Source of the DNA: Saccharicrinis sp050589685
GTDB lineage: Bacteria > Bacteroidota > Bacteroidia > Bacteroidales > Marinilabiliaceae
Direction: 5' to 3'
DNA: 64,000 nucleotides
NCBI RefSeq assembly: GCF_050589685.1
Contig: NZ_JBNGOS010000034.1
Location: forward strand, 15,837-79,836
In this document: positions 52,090 to 61,647 of the stretch, piece by piece
Layout: every line of letters begins with the position of its first letter
How positions within the stretch are numbered: the first letter of the stretch is position 1
Made by a program: the position numbers and the translations under genes
The notes under the pieces: generated by a model
What the model saw: the letters and a program-made list of their open reading frames with translations, nothing else
The model's database searches: none
Told to the model about the DNA's origin: nothing

Positions 52090-52254
52090 ATGGATGAAAA
52101 ATATAGATGGCCACATCAAAATATAGATAAAGGAATATACAATATGGAATTTGCATTTTTACCAATTGCACTAATATTATTCGTAGTTATTTTTCGAGCA
52201 TATATAGGATTAGGAATGGAGATGATGGCTCCATTGAAAAGGGAAGCCTGGTGA
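52090..52254 (+). CDS. Possible small single-pass membrane protein
   Basis: A 54-codon frame from ATG 52090. After 18 polar residues it reads MEFAFLPIALILFVVIFRAY, a good membrane helix, then a short tail GLGMEMMAPLKREAW. The internal ATG at 52144 would give a 36-residue form. There is no clear ribosome binding site and the region is otherwise non-coding, so it may be chance. It stands alone between the lipoprotein terminator and an Rpn remnant. Confidence 0.3.
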   Translation: MDEKYRWPHQNIDKGIYNMEFAFLPIALILFVVIFRAYIGLGMEMMAPLKREAW

Positions 52255-52352
52255 TTGGTTCATTCTATAAGAGTGTTGCTTAGCAACTCTAAAAAGAATT
52301 AATGGGGATACATCTAGAATATAAAAGAGTGGTTTTAATTTTTTAATGGACA

Positions 52353-52475
52353 CTAATGACAAATCATATTACTAATCTCCTCAATTTGCTCAAAGGATAA
52401 TTCTGTTGATTTTGAAATAACTTCAATGGAAACACCATTATTAAACTAGCTTTTTAGCAATAATTATAACACGAA
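52353..52475 (-). pseudogene. Remnant of an Rpn/PD-(D/E)XK transposase-like gene
   Basis: On the minus strand the end of a gene is visible: FNNGVSIEVISKSTELSFEQ with IEEISNMICH, then a stop. This is the C-terminal pattern of Rpn/YhgA-like proteins (a gls-e-Ia-tgLs-eEIe motif). Before it, AKKLV in another frame fits the usual residues, so a frameshift has occurred at about 52446. The nuclease domain is absent. Confidence 0.5.
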
Positions 52476-52642
52476 AAACGCAAAAGACAAAGACGAAAAT
52501 GGTATTCAGGTTTTTTAGTGCTTCTACTAACTTTAGTGGTTGAGTAGCAATAACTATTCTTTTTAGTAAGATTTAAAAGTTGTAATGGCGATTTTATGAT
52601 TATAGGCCCCAAAAGTTGTGATGTTGTTTTTGCCAAAAAAGC

Positions 52643-52658
52643 AAGGGCTAAAGCCCTT
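52643..52658. repeat. REP-like palindrome
   Basis: AAGGGCTAAAGCCCTT: perfect 7-bp arms (AAGGGCT/AGCCCTT) around AA. It is the kind of short palindrome that occurs repeatedly in Bacteroidota intergenic DNA. The rest of 52476-52902 shows nothing recognisable. Confidence 0.4.
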
Positions 52659-52902
52659 AAAATAGGCGAATTGTCCGATTCTCAAGCAGGGTTGAAGTGA
52701 TACAAGAGCTTTGTAAATTCAATATTGTTAAAATAACAAGGTGCCAAACATGAGATTTTTTCAATTAACGATTGTTCTTATTCTAGGGACGTTTGTATGT
52801 CGTGATGGCTTTGTCCATTTAAAATTTGAAAAACACGACTTCTGTTTCTTGTTTTGTAACAAAAAATCCTTTGTTTTGTAGCCTCAAAAATAAAAACAGG
52901 TT

Positions 52903-53421
52903 ATGATAGGAAAATATATTCGATTGATTGTTGCTGTTGTATTGTGTGCTGCATCTGTACTTCTTTTTATGAACGGTTTTATAACGTGGGGTGTTGTTGT
53001 ATCCTTTCTTTCCGCCTTGTTCGTGTTGTTTCACTTTAAAAACGAGATGAATCTTTTGGCATTTTATTTTGTACGCAAAAATAAGTTTGCCAAAGCCGAG
53101 ATGATTTTAAGTACCGTAAAACATCCAGAAAGGATGATTAAGGGTCAGGAAGCATATTTCTATTTTCTTTCCGGGTTAACCGAAGCGCAAAAGGGGCAAC
53201 GAGGTTCAAAGTCCGAAAAACTATTAAAGAAAGCACTTTCTACAGGGTTAAGAATGAAGAACGACCAGGCCATGGCTAAACTGAATTTGTCGGGATATTA
53301 CCTGTCGCAAAGAAATAAGAAGCTGGCCACTTACTATCTAAAAGAAACCAAAAAGCTGGATACAAGAAAAATGCTCTCTGCCCAGATCAAGGAAGTAGAA
53401 GGCATGATGAAGCGTATTTGA
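52903..53421 (+). CDS. Membrane protein with C-terminal TPR-like helices
   Basis: The 172 residues start with two hydrophobic segments (about 5-26 and 29-45, YIRLIVAVVLCAASVLLFM and WGVVVSFLSALFVLFHF). A cytosolic helical part (about 48-172) follows with a TPR-like rhythm (FAKAEMILSTVKHPERMIKG; GQEAYFYFLSGLTEAQKGQ). Similar proteins occur in many Bacteroidota, without a known function. It has its own upstream gap of about 600 bp and converges with the DUF457 gene. Confidence 0.65.
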   Translation: MIGKYIRLIVAVVLCAASVLLFMNGFITWGVVVSFLSALFVLFHFKNEMNLLAFYFVRKNKFAKAEMILSTVKHPERMIKGQEAYFYFLSGLTEAQKGQRGSKSEKLLKKALSTGLRMKNDQAMAKLNLSGYYLSQRNKKLATYYLKETKKLDTRKMLSAQIKEVEGMMKRI

Positions 53422-53527
53422 GAAGAAAGTTTGGTGAAGTGTTGTTTTTTAAGGTAACCCCCTTTTTTAAGGTTGTCTCCAATAAATATGTAATGACTTA
53501 AGTAGTCATCGTGTAAATTAATCATAC

Positions 53528-53546
53528 GCAACCGTCGTGCGGTTGC
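53528..53546. terminator. Hairpin between convergent genes
   Basis: GCAACCG-TCGTG-CGGTTGC, a perfect 7-bp stem with a 5-nt loop, 14 bp before the DUF457 stop codon. It could end the transcript of the TPR-like gene, but it has no strong T-run. Confidence 0.4.
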
Positions 53547-53559
53547 AGTCGTCGCACGG

Positions 53560-54351
53560 CTAGAATGGGACGGGTATTTGGGTATCAAGCCATTCCATAA
53601 AGTTATAGGTTCTATTACCCAGAATTTGTTTTTGAATCTCTTTTGATTTCTGCTCGCAGACGGAACTTGGCGTCTTGTTTTTGTGATAGGCAAAGTCGAA
53701 CCCTCTGTTTTTTATTTGAAACACGCTTAATGCAAACCCTATTACAAATACAGCCAGGCTAGTCTTTTTAGCGAGACTTCTTATCTTTTTGCCTAAAAAA
53801 AGAAGCGCGGTATTCATTAAAACTACAGTTGTTACAATTAAAAATACATCATAGTTGTTCCACCACCATATTTCCCCCAATCCACCTATATAGTTTTTAG
53901 AAGGCCACCAGAATGCAACACCGCCCCAGCCACCGCCGGGAGTAGCCATATCCTCTAATATATGAATAATATATCCACCTGTAAATGCAATTACATAGGG
54001 TAAGGTCGATTTAAAGTTTGTGGAAGACTTAATGGGCAGTTTGGAGAGGATTATAATGCATCCCAGTAATAGTCCAAACAGTACGGCAGCAAAAAGGGAA
54101 TGAAAGAATGCATGATGCGAGTACCATAGTTTAGCACCAAAAGCCTCTCTTCCTGTCCATTCCAATCCAAACCACCTGCCAAAAGTGCCATCAAAACCAC
54201 TCCACATGGTTATTACATCAATATCGGGGAAAGCACCTGCAATGGTACCAGCCGTTAATATCCCCATTTTTTTGTATACGGAACCATTTATTTGATTAGC
54301 TACCAGGGCTCCAACTGCCATCCCGGATAAAGTATGTGTAAGAATATCCAT
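53560..54351 (-). CDS. Inner-membrane metal-dependent hydrolase (DUF457/YdjM family)
   Basis: The 263 residues start with MDILTHTLSGMAVGALV, the conserved His motif. They carry AFPDIDVI, WYSHHAFFHSLF and GGYIIHILEDMATPGGGWG, the His/Asp clusters that bind metal in this family. Five or six membrane segments are spread over the protein. The family is annotated as membrane-bound metal-dependent hydrolases, with no firmly established substrate. It lies on the minus strand, with 347 bp between it and the sulfatase gene. Confidence 0.85.
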   Translation of the reverse strand: MDILTHTLSGMAVGALVANQINGSVYKKMGILTAGTIAGAFPDIDVITMWSGFDGTFGRWFGLEWTGREAFGAKLWYSHHAFFHSLFAAVLFGLLLGCIIILSKLPIKSSTNFKSTLPYVIAFTGGYIIHILEDMATPGGGWGGVAFWWPSKNYIGGLGEIWWWNNYDVFLIVTTVVLMNTALLFLGKKIRSLAKKTSLAVFVIGFALSVFQIKNRGFDFAYHKNKTPSSVCEQKSKEIQKQILGNRTYNFMEWLDTQIPVPF

Positions 54352-54698
54352 ATATTAATTTAAAAGATAAAGATACTTAAATCTTAAAATATTCGGATGG
54401 TAATCTTTTTTTGCTTATCAATTATTATAAAGAAATGGAATTATATAGTTTTTTAATATTCCCCCTATATAGTTGGCATTTATACCCTACGTTTTTCTTT
54501 CAGCTAATTATTGTCAAAAAAAAGCGCTTGCCTTAATTCGTTTTTTTTAAATGTCCAGTTTTTGAATAGTAATTACACACCTCTAATCTAGTTGCTTAAG
54601 CTTAGCTTTACAAAACCTTAAAATTACACTTGAAAATTCACATCAATCATATAAATCTTATCTGAAAAAATGAAATTATTGATATAAATTTTATAAAA
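54352..54698. other. Divergent intergenic region before the sulfatase cluster
   Basis: AT-rich, 347 bp. Promoters for the DUF457 gene and the sulfatase must lie here. No palindrome, RNA element or clear promoter box was recognised. Confidence 0.35.
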
Positions 54699-56225
54699 AT
54701 GAAACTGAAAAATACGTTAACAACCCTGATAGTAACAGGACTAATGATGGTAAATGTCAGCGTCAACGCTTCAAAACCGGTAAAACCAAACATCATAGTT
54801 ATTTACCTGGATGATCTTGGTTATGGTGATTTAAGTGCTTACGGAGCAACAGAACTAAAAACACCAAATATGGATGCGATTGCCAACGAGGGGGTTCGTT
54901 TTACAGAAGGTTATGCAACATCAGCCACTTGTACACCGAGTAGATATGGTATGCTCACAGGTGTTTACCCCTGGAGGAATGAAAAAGCCAGAATCCTGCC
55001 CGGTTCAGCTCCCTTGATTATCTCCACAAAGCAAGAAACATTGCCTAAAATGCTGAAAAGGGCAGGTTATCAAACAGCGGTGATTGGGAAATGGCATTTA
55101 GGCCTCGGAGATGGAAACCTCGATTGGAACGGACACATCACCCCTGGACCAAATGAAGTGGGTTTTGATGAAGCATACATTTTGGCGGCAACCCAGGACC
55201 GCGTACCAACCGTTTATATAGACAATGGATATATTGACGGGCTGGACGCTAAAGATCCTATTTACGTCAACTACAAGAAGAACTTCGATGGTCAACCAAC
55301 CGGGAAAGACAATCCTGAATTAACTACCATGAAATGGCATCACGGACATAATTGTAGTATTGTCAATGGTATACCGCGTATGGGTTATATGAAAGGTGGC
55401 AAATCAGCTATTTGGACCGATGTTGATATGGCAGATCATTTTCTGGATAAAGTAAAGTCCTATGTTCACGACCATAAAGAAAAGCCATTCTTTTTATATT
55501 ATGCACTTCAACAACCGCACGTACCGCGCACACCTCATCCGCGTTTTGTGGGGAAATCAGGCATGGGCCCTCGTGGCGATGTAATTCTGGAGGCGGATTG
55601 GTGTATTGGAGAGTTTATGAAAACTTTGGAAGAAGAAGGAGTTCTCGAAAATACTTTGATTGTTTTCTCCAGTGACAATGGCCCTGTTTTAAACGATGGT
55701 TATTATGATGACGCAGTAGAAAAACTGGGCAATCATACGCCAGGAGGAATGCTAAGAGGTGGAAAATACTCTATGTTCGAAGCAGGTCCTCGTGTTCCTT
55801 TCATGACCTATTGGAAAGGAACCATTAAGCCGGGTGTTTCCGATGCTCTGGTTTGTCAGGTTGATTTGTTGGCATCGTTGGCAAAGATGGTTGGCGTTGA
55901 AGCTGAAGAAAATGATAGTGAGGATATATTATCTGCCCTTTTAGGAAAAAGTAATAAAGGAAGAAAGAATTTGATTGTTGAAGCCAATGGAAAAACGGCT
56001 TACAGAACGGGCGACTGGGCTATGATTCCTGCTTATGAAGGAAGTCCTATGAGTTGGAAGTCAGGTAATGAAACCGCTATTGCACCTGAATTTCAGTTGT
56101 ACAACCTTAAAAAAGATATTGGCCAGAAAAACAACTTGGCAAAGTCAAATCCGGAAGTACTTCAAAAACTAATTGCAGAATTTGAAGAAATCAGAGGTAA
56201 AGAATACGGCGGATTGAAGAAGTAA
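54699..56225 (+). CDS. Secreted S1-type sulfatase
   Basis: The 508 residues start with a signal peptide (LKNTLTTLIVTGLMMVNVSVNA). Metal ligands appear in IIVIYLDDLGYGDLSAYG. The S1 signature is CTPSRYGMLTG, where C78 is the Cys that a formylglycine-generating enzyme converts to the catalytic formylglycine. Further conserved parts are GKWHLGLGDG, a late FSSDNGPVL (metal-binding Asp-Asn) and a GGKYSMFEAGPRVPF segment with catalytic Lys. It removes sulfate esters from a sugar or polysaccharide in the periplasm. It heads the cluster sulfatase-GH2-GH3-sulfatase. The subfamily, and so the exact ester, cannot be told without comparison. Confidence 0.9.
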   Translation: MKLKNTLTTLIVTGLMMVNVSVNASKPVKPNIIVIYLDDLGYGDLSAYGATELKTPNMDAIANEGVRFTEGYATSATCTPSRYGMLTGVYPWRNEKARILPGSAPLIISTKQETLPKMLKRAGYQTAVIGKWHLGLGDGNLDWNGHITPGPNEVGFDEAYILAATQDRVPTVYIDNGYIDGLDAKDPIYVNYKKNFDGQPTGKDNPELTTMKWHHGHNCSIVNGIPRMGYMKGGKSAIWTDVDMADHFLDKVKSYVHDHKEKPFFLYYALQQPHVPRTPHPRFVGKSGMGPRGDVILEADWCIGEFMKTLEEEGVLENTLIVFSSDNGPVLNDGYYDDAVEKLGNHTPGGMLRGGKYSMFEAGPRVPFMTYWKGTIKPGVSDALVCQVDLLASLAKMVGVEAEENDSEDILSALLGKSNKGRKNLIVEANGKTAYRTGDWAMIPAYEGSPMSWKSGNETAIAPEFQLYNLKKDIGQKNNLAKSNPEVLQKLIAEFEEIRGKEYGGLKK

Positions 56226-56303
56226 TTAGCGGATAACTTTTAGCTAGTAGCATGTAGCTTAAGGTTGTTAATTTTGATAAGTGTTTTTTCAAATGGTAAA
56301 CTC

Positions 56304-56418
56304 AACCCTGAAAGGGTTTAATCTGAATAACCCTGGGTTTTAACCCAGGGTATAGTCGATGTAATAAATCCGACGCATCACTATGGTAATAGTATGTATA
56401 TAACAACTTTGCGTCGGA
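56304..56418. repeat. Cluster of REP-like hairpins
   Basis: Three inverted repeats in 115 bp. The first is AACCCT-GAA-AGGGTT at 56304-56318. The second has 10-bp perfect arms (ACCCTGGGTT/AACCCAGGGT) around TT at 56330-56351. The third is TCCGACGCA at 56369 with TGCGTCGGA at 56410. Such palindromes with GGGTT/AACCC arms are common dispersed elements in Bacteroidota. It sits between the sulfatase and the GH2 gene and may stabilise or split the transcript. Confidence 0.5.
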
Positions 56419-56478
56419 AACTTGACAAAGTCAATTCGAAGGTAACTTTTTTATACATATAATCAACCAATTAAAAAT

Positions 56479-59019
56479 ATGAACTACAAATCTTTAAAAT
56501 ACAACATTTACTTTCTGTTGGCTTTGCTTACGGGAATCCTCTTCTCATGTAGCACACAAGAGTCTTCAATAGAAAGAGAAGCAGACTTCAACTTCGGTTG
56601 GAAATTTCAATTACAAAAAGACACATCTGAACTTATGGAAGTGCCTTTGGCTGACACGGATTGGCGCGATGTTCGTCTGCCTCACGATTGGAGTATAGAG
56701 GCTTCTTTCGACTCTACTTTAGAAGGTTGTGTAGGGTATTTACCTGGTGGCGTGGGAGTTTATCAAAAGCTTTTTAAAACAACCAATAAAAAGGACGCAA
56801 AAAGTACTTTTGTATTGTTCGATGGGGTATACAATAATGCCAGGTTTTGGTTGAATGGAGAATATCTGGGAGAGAATCCTTATGGTTACTCACCCGTATA
56901 TTTCAATTTGACGGATGTTCTAAATGAGGTAGGAGAGGATAATATACTCACGGTCCACGTGGATCACTCTCGTTTTGCGGATAGCAGATGGTATACCGGA
57001 AGCGGAATCTACCGTAACGTAAAACTGATTACTGTTGATAAATTGCACATTCCGATATGGGGTACATTTGTAACTACTCCCGAAGTTACTGATGCAGAAG
57101 CAACAGTGAATATCGAAGTTAAAGTGGAGAACGAATTGGCTGTTGAGCGTCCATTTACTTTATCCACAGTTATTCTGGATGCTTCAGGAAATCCGGTAGC
57201 CACAACCGAAGAAAAACTTTCGATAAAGAATAAAACAAATAGAGCATTCAATCAGGAATTGGTCGTTGGTAATCCAAAGCTTTGGGATACGGATAACCCG
57301 AATATGTACAAGGCCATAACTACAATTGTAGTCGATGGTAAAAAGGTGGACGAGTATATAACACCATTTGGCATTAGAAGCTTGCGGTTTGACAAGGATA
57401 AAGGGTTCTTTCTGAATGAAAAATCCACCTATGTAAAAGGAGTTTGCTTGCATCATGATGGAGGATTAGTTGGTGTGGCTGTTCCCAAAGGAGTTTGGCG
57501 TCGTCGTTTCGAAAAACTAAAAGAGGCTGGGGTCAATGCCATTCGTACATCGCATAATCCTTTCTCCGATGAGTTTTTGGACCTATGTGATGAGATGGGG
57601 TTTCTGGTACAGGACGAGATTTTTGACGAGATGGATAATCCTAAGGATAAGCGCTTTAACTTGAACGAACGCGAGGTGCTTTACCATACCAGAGGGTATA
57701 CCGAACACTTTCAGGAATGGGGGGAGAGCGATTTGAAAAGAACAATGTTAAGAGATAGAAACCACCCTTCTGTATTTCAATGGAGTATTGGTAACGAGAT
57801 AGAGTGGACCTATAAGGACTACAAACACGTGAGTGGATTGTGGGATCCGGGTGCAGGAGGCTATTGGAACGCTATACCTAAGCTAACCCCGGAGGAGATG
57901 AAAGCCCGTTATGATGCACTTCCGGATAGGCAATACAAACTTGCGGAAACCGCAAAAAGATTATCGAAGTGGGTCAAAGAAATAGATACTACACGTCCGG
58001 TTACAGCCAACCTGATTATACCAGTAGCCAGTTGTGCCACCGGATATGCAGAGGCCTTAGATGTAGTTGGTTTTAGTTACCAGATTAAACAATACGATTG
58101 GTGTAAAAAACACTATCCGGATATGTTGTTCACAGGGTCGGAGAATTCAGGTTATTTGAGCGAATGGAAATCAATTACCGATAATCCTATGGTATTTAGT
58201 ATGTACATGTGGACAGGTATTGATTATATTGGAGAATCGAACCTAAAATGGCCTCAAAAAGCATGGCCCGGTGATCTGTTGGATTTGGCAGGTTTCGAAA
58301 AAGCGGGTTGGAATCACTTTAAGAGCATTTGGACTGATGAACCATTCATAGCTATTCAAACGCATGCTTTAAGCGACTCTAAGTTTAAAGTGGATAATAA
58401 ATCAGGAAAAGTTGTTCCTAAAGGAAAGAAAGAAGTCAATTGGCAAAACTTCCTTTCCGAAAAGCATTGGAATTATAAGGACGATGAGACGGTAATCGTT
58501 GAAGTAGTTACCAATCTTCCTGAGGCGGAACTCCTCTTAAATGGAAAATCATTGGGCAGTGTTAAATTAGCTGATTGCGAAGATAATATTATGCGCTGGG
58601 CGGTTCCTTATGAAGCAGGGAAATTAGAAGCAAAAGCGGTTGCCAAAGATATTGATATAGTTGCCGAACTTAAGTCAGCTTCGGAAGCGGCAAACATTGT
58701 AGTTACAGCTGATAAAACCGTGTTAAATCCTGATGGTTACGATGTAAGTCATGTGGTTGTTCAATTGGTTGATAAAGATGGAATTCCTGTAAAAACAAGG
58801 GAGCAGGAAGTTGTATTTGAAGTTGAAGGTGACGTTCGTTTATTAGGGGTTGATAATGGTTGGAACAAAAGTACCCAGGATTATCAGGCTAATAAGGTAG
58901 TTACACATCTGGGAAGGTGCATGGCCATAATTCAATCCAACACAAATACCGGAACGGTTAACATAAAAGTAAGCTCTAATGGATTGGAGAGTCAAACAGT
59001 TGCTGTTGATATTAATTAG
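56479..59019 (+). CDS. Glycoside hydrolase family 2 lipoprotein (beta-galactosidase/beta-glucuronidase type)
   Basis: The 846 residues have lipobox LFSC (Cys24). The GH2 sugar-binding domain (about 30-190) has DWRDVRLPHDWSIEASF and FDGVYNNARFWLNGEYLG; an Ig-like domain follows (about 195-300). The TIM barrel starts near 305 with KGVCLHHDGGLVG and NAIRTSHNPFSDEFLDLCDE. The acid/base is E440 in FQWSIGNEIEW and the likely nucleophile E555 in LFTGSENSGYLSEW. A DUF4982-like beta domain and a final invasin-like domain (about 740-846, TADKTVLNPDGYDVSHVVVQ) complete the protein. It is anchored at the outer membrane and would release terminal beta-linked galactose, glucuronate or a similar sugar from a polysaccharide desulfated by its neighbours. 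Confidence 0.9.
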   Translation: MNYKSLKYNIYFLLALLTGILFSCSTQESSIEREADFNFGWKFQLQKDTSELMEVPLADTDWRDVRLPHDWSIEASFDSTLEGCVGYLPGGVGVYQKLFKTTNKKDAKSTFVLFDGVYNNARFWLNGEYLGENPYGYSPVYFNLTDVLNEVGEDNILTVHVDHSRFADSRWYTGSGIYRNVKLITVDKLHIPIWGTFVTTPEVTDAEATVNIEVKVENELAVERPFTLSTVILDASGNPVATTEEKLSIKNKTNRAFNQELVVGNPKLWDTDNPNMYKAITTIVVDGKKVDEYITPFGIRSLRFDKDKGFFLNEKSTYVKGVCLHHDGGLVGVAVPKGVWRRRFEKLKEAGVNAIRTSHNPFSDEFLDLCDEMGFLVQDEIFDEMDNPKDKRFNLNEREVLYHTRGYTEHFQEWGESDLKRTMLRDRNHPSVFQWSIGNEIEWTYKDYKHVSGLWDPGAGGYWNAIPKLTPEEMKARYDALPDRQYKLAETAKRLSKWVKEIDTTRPVTANLIIPVASCATGYAEALDVVGFSYQIKQYDWCKKHYPDMLFTGSENSGYLSEWKSITDNPMVFSMYMWTGIDYIGESNLKWPQKAWPGDLLDLAGFEKAGWNHFKSIWTDEPFIAIQTHALSDSKFKVDNKSGKVVPKGKKEVNWQNFLSEKHWNYKDDETVIVEVVTNLPEAELLLNGKSLGSVKLADCEDNIMRWAVPYEAGKLEAKAVAKDIDIVAELKSASEAANIVVTADKTVLNPDGYDVSHVVVQLVDKDGIPVKTREQEVVFEVEGDVRLLGVDNGWNKSTQDYQANKVVTHLGRCMAIIQSNTNTGTVNIKVSSNGLESQTVAVDIN

Positions 59020-59171
59020 AAGTCAATGCTAATTATTTAAAAGTTATGAAACGACCATTAACTTTATTCATCATAAAGTACACACAGGGTGATGATTAAA
59101 AAAGTTAATGCGAGTTCCTGAATGTGCAGAAATTTTTGGCACATATTATTAACAACAAAAATTTTTAACAG

Positions 59172-61520
59172 ATGAAAAGTAAATTCGCAGTACTGGTTTT
59201 TTTGTGCTTTGGTCTTATAATAAACGCTCAAACCCCACCGTATTCCACGCCCGAGATTGACAACAAAGTGGATGCCCTGATGGCTAATATGAGTTTGGAC
59301 GAAAAGTTAGCTCAAATCATGGGTACTCGACTAAGAGATATTATGGAAGATGGTAAAATATCTTTGGTAAAATGTCGCGAGCATATCCCATATGGAATAG
59401 GGCATTTTTGTCAGTTTTCTTCCGGTCAGGAATTGGAACCTGAAGAGCTGAGAGATATGGTCAGGGAAGTACAAAACTATCTCATGACCGAAACCAGGTT
59501 AAAGATACCTGCCATCTTTCACGAGGAAGCCATTACTGGGTTTGCTACTTTGGGGGCAACCACCTTTCCACAACAAATTGGAGTGGGCTGTACCTGGAAT
59601 CCTGATTTAGTGAAAAAGAACACCCGTTCTACGGCTCAAAGTATGCGTGCTGCCGGCGCAACTTTTGCATTATCTCCCATGCTCGATTTAAGCCGTACTG
59701 CACACTTTAATCGTCATCAGGAGAGTTATGGTGAAGATGCTTACCTAACTTCCCGTATGGGAGTGGCATTTGTACAAGGTTTGCAAGGTGATGACTTTAA
59801 AACAGGTGTAGCCGCAACCGTAAAACACTTTGCTGGTTATGGTACAAAAAACAACAATTCAAAAATGTTGTACGAAGAGTACTTGATGCCTCATGAAGCT
59901 TGTTTTAAAGTGGCAGGCGCAAAGAGTGTAATGCCTTCTTACGGTGTGTACAAAGCTTTGCCTGTAGCTGCCAGCCCAACCATGCTCGATCAGGTTTTGC
60001 GCAGGGATGCGGGTTTTGACGGATTGGTTGTTAGTGATTATGGCGCGATCAACCTGCTATTAAAAAAATATAAAGTGGCTAAAGACAGCACAATGGCTGC
60101 AGCTTTGGCTTTGAATGCAGGAATGGATATTGAGCTTTCTTCGCCATCGATGTTTCCTAAATTAAAAGAAGCCTTGCAACAAGAAGTGGTTACAGAAGAG
60201 CTCATCAATGGAGCTGTAAAGCGATCTTTGATTATGAAAGCCAAACTTGGCTTGTTAGACGAAAATCCGGTTTTCGGAAAAGATGGTGACTTGGATTTTG
60301 ATCCACCTGCGTTTAGAAAGCTGGCCTATGAAACTGCTTGTCAGTCTATCGTGTTGTTAAAGAACAATGGTGTTCTACCCTTAAAAAAGGATGTAAAGAA
60401 AATCGCCTTGGTGGGACCGAATGCTGCTACCGTGCATGGTCTGTTAGGAGATTATACCTACCAGGGTATGCGTGCCTTCTGGAAACAATCGGATTTTGAT
60501 GCTAATAACCCAAAGCTGATTACAGTGATGGATGGTTTACAGCGCAAACTGGACAAAAGTGTTACGCTGTTGCACGAAAGAGGTTGTGACTGGAGTGCTG
60601 CTTTAGAAGCTCAGATTGACAAGAGTGGGTTTGGAGATAGCCGTATCGATAAATTAAAACTGTTAACCGTAAAAGATACACCGCAGCCCGATCTTCAAAA
60701 TGCATTGAAGATAGCAAAGGAAAGCGATGTGATTATTGCAGTTATGGGGGAGAATCTCTCGTTAAACGGAGAAGGAAGGTGGAGAAAGGGCATCCGGTTA
60801 CCCGGAGAGCAAGAAGCATTTGTTGAAAAACTAATCGCCACAGGAAAGCCAGTTGTTTTGGTCATGTTAAGCGGTCGTCAAGAGGTGATCAGTAAGTTCT
60901 CCGATAAATGTGCTGCCATTTTACAAGCGTGGTTTCCTGGCGAAGAAGGCGGAAATGCTGTAGCCGATATCCTATTGGGCAATGTAAATCCATCCGGCAA
61001 GCTTTGTGTATCGTACCCACGTACCGAAGAAAAAGTAGAGATCAACTATCAAGACGGCGATAATGAGGCGTTGATTCAGTATCCTTTTGGTTATGGGTTA
61101 TCCTACACAAAATATGAGTACAGTGATTTTAAAATGAGAAACAAGGTTAAAATTGATGATGAGCGCTTCTCGGTTTCTTGTAAAGTAAAAAATACAGGTT
61201 TTATGGATGGGACAGAGGTGGTGCAGTTGTATGTGTCTCCAAAAAATGCTTATTCAACCATGAAACCTATTCTATTGAAAGGTTTTCAGCGCGTATCATT
61301 AAAAGCTGGAGAAGAGAAAACGATTACTTTCAAAGTATCTCCTCAGCAGTTGGTTGAGTACAAAAATAATCAATGGATTATTGAAGCGGGGAATTATGAG
61401 TTCAAAGTGGGAGCCTCATGTGCAGATATTCGTTTAAAAGGAGATATTAACCTTAAAGGCGATGATTTAATTCTTGAAAAAGGAAGAGAAGTGTTTTTCA
61501 CTGATAATAGGGTGAAGTAA
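59172..61520 (+). CDS. Glycoside hydrolase family 3 enzyme (beta-glucosidase/beta-xylosidase type)
   Basis: The 782 residues have a signal peptide (MKSKFAVLVFLCFGLIINAQ). The N-terminal (alpha/beta)8 domain (about 25-365) has the nucleophile D289 in GLVVSDYGAI and the KHFAGYG motif. The alpha/beta sandwich domain (about 390-620) has GENLSLNGEGRWRKGI, the loop bearing the acid/base, and VLVMLSGRQEV. A C-terminal Fn3-like domain follows (about 660-770, YPFGYGLSYTKYEYSDF). It cleaves beta-linked glucose or xylose residues in the periplasm. It lies 152 bp after the GH2 gene and 127 bp before the second sulfatase. Specificity is not determined. Confidence 0.9.
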   Translation: MKSKFAVLVFLCFGLIINAQTPPYSTPEIDNKVDALMANMSLDEKLAQIMGTRLRDIMEDGKISLVKCREHIPYGIGHFCQFSSGQELEPEELRDMVREVQNYLMTETRLKIPAIFHEEAITGFATLGATTFPQQIGVGCTWNPDLVKKNTRSTAQSMRAAGATFALSPMLDLSRTAHFNRHQESYGEDAYLTSRMGVAFVQGLQGDDFKTGVAATVKHFAGYGTKNNNSKMLYEEYLMPHEACFKVAGAKSVMPSYGVYKALPVAASPTMLDQVLRRDAGFDGLVVSDYGAINLLLKKYKVAKDSTMAAALALNAGMDIELSSPSMFPKLKEALQQEVVTEELINGAVKRSLIMKAKLGLLDENPVFGKDGDLDFDPPAFRKLAYETACQSIVLLKNNGVLPLKKDVKKIALVGPNAATVHGLLGDYTYQGMRAFWKQSDFDANNPKLITVMDGLQRKLDKSVTLLHERGCDWSAALEAQIDKSGFGDSRIDKLKLLTVKDTPQPDLQNALKIAKESDVIIAVMGENLSLNGEGRWRKGIRLPGEQEAFVEKLIATGKPVVLVMLSGRQEVISKFSDKCAAILQAWFPGEEGGNAVADILLGNVNPSGKLCVSYPRTEEKVEINYQDGDNEALIQYPFGYGLSYTKYEYSDFKMRNKVKIDDERFSVSCKVKNTGFMDGTEVVQLYVSPKNAYSTMKPILLKGFQRVSLKAGEEKTITFKVSPQQLVEYKNNQWIIEAGNYEFKVGASCADIRLKGDINLKGDDLILEKGREVFFTDNRVK

Positions 61521-61647
61521 TGCAGAAATGGCATATCTAATTATTATCTACTTTTAATTTACACCTTTAAAAATATCATATACACCCTGCTCAACATGAT
61601 GAACAGGTTTAACTTAGCTGAAATAAATTTTGCTAAATTTTAAACAG

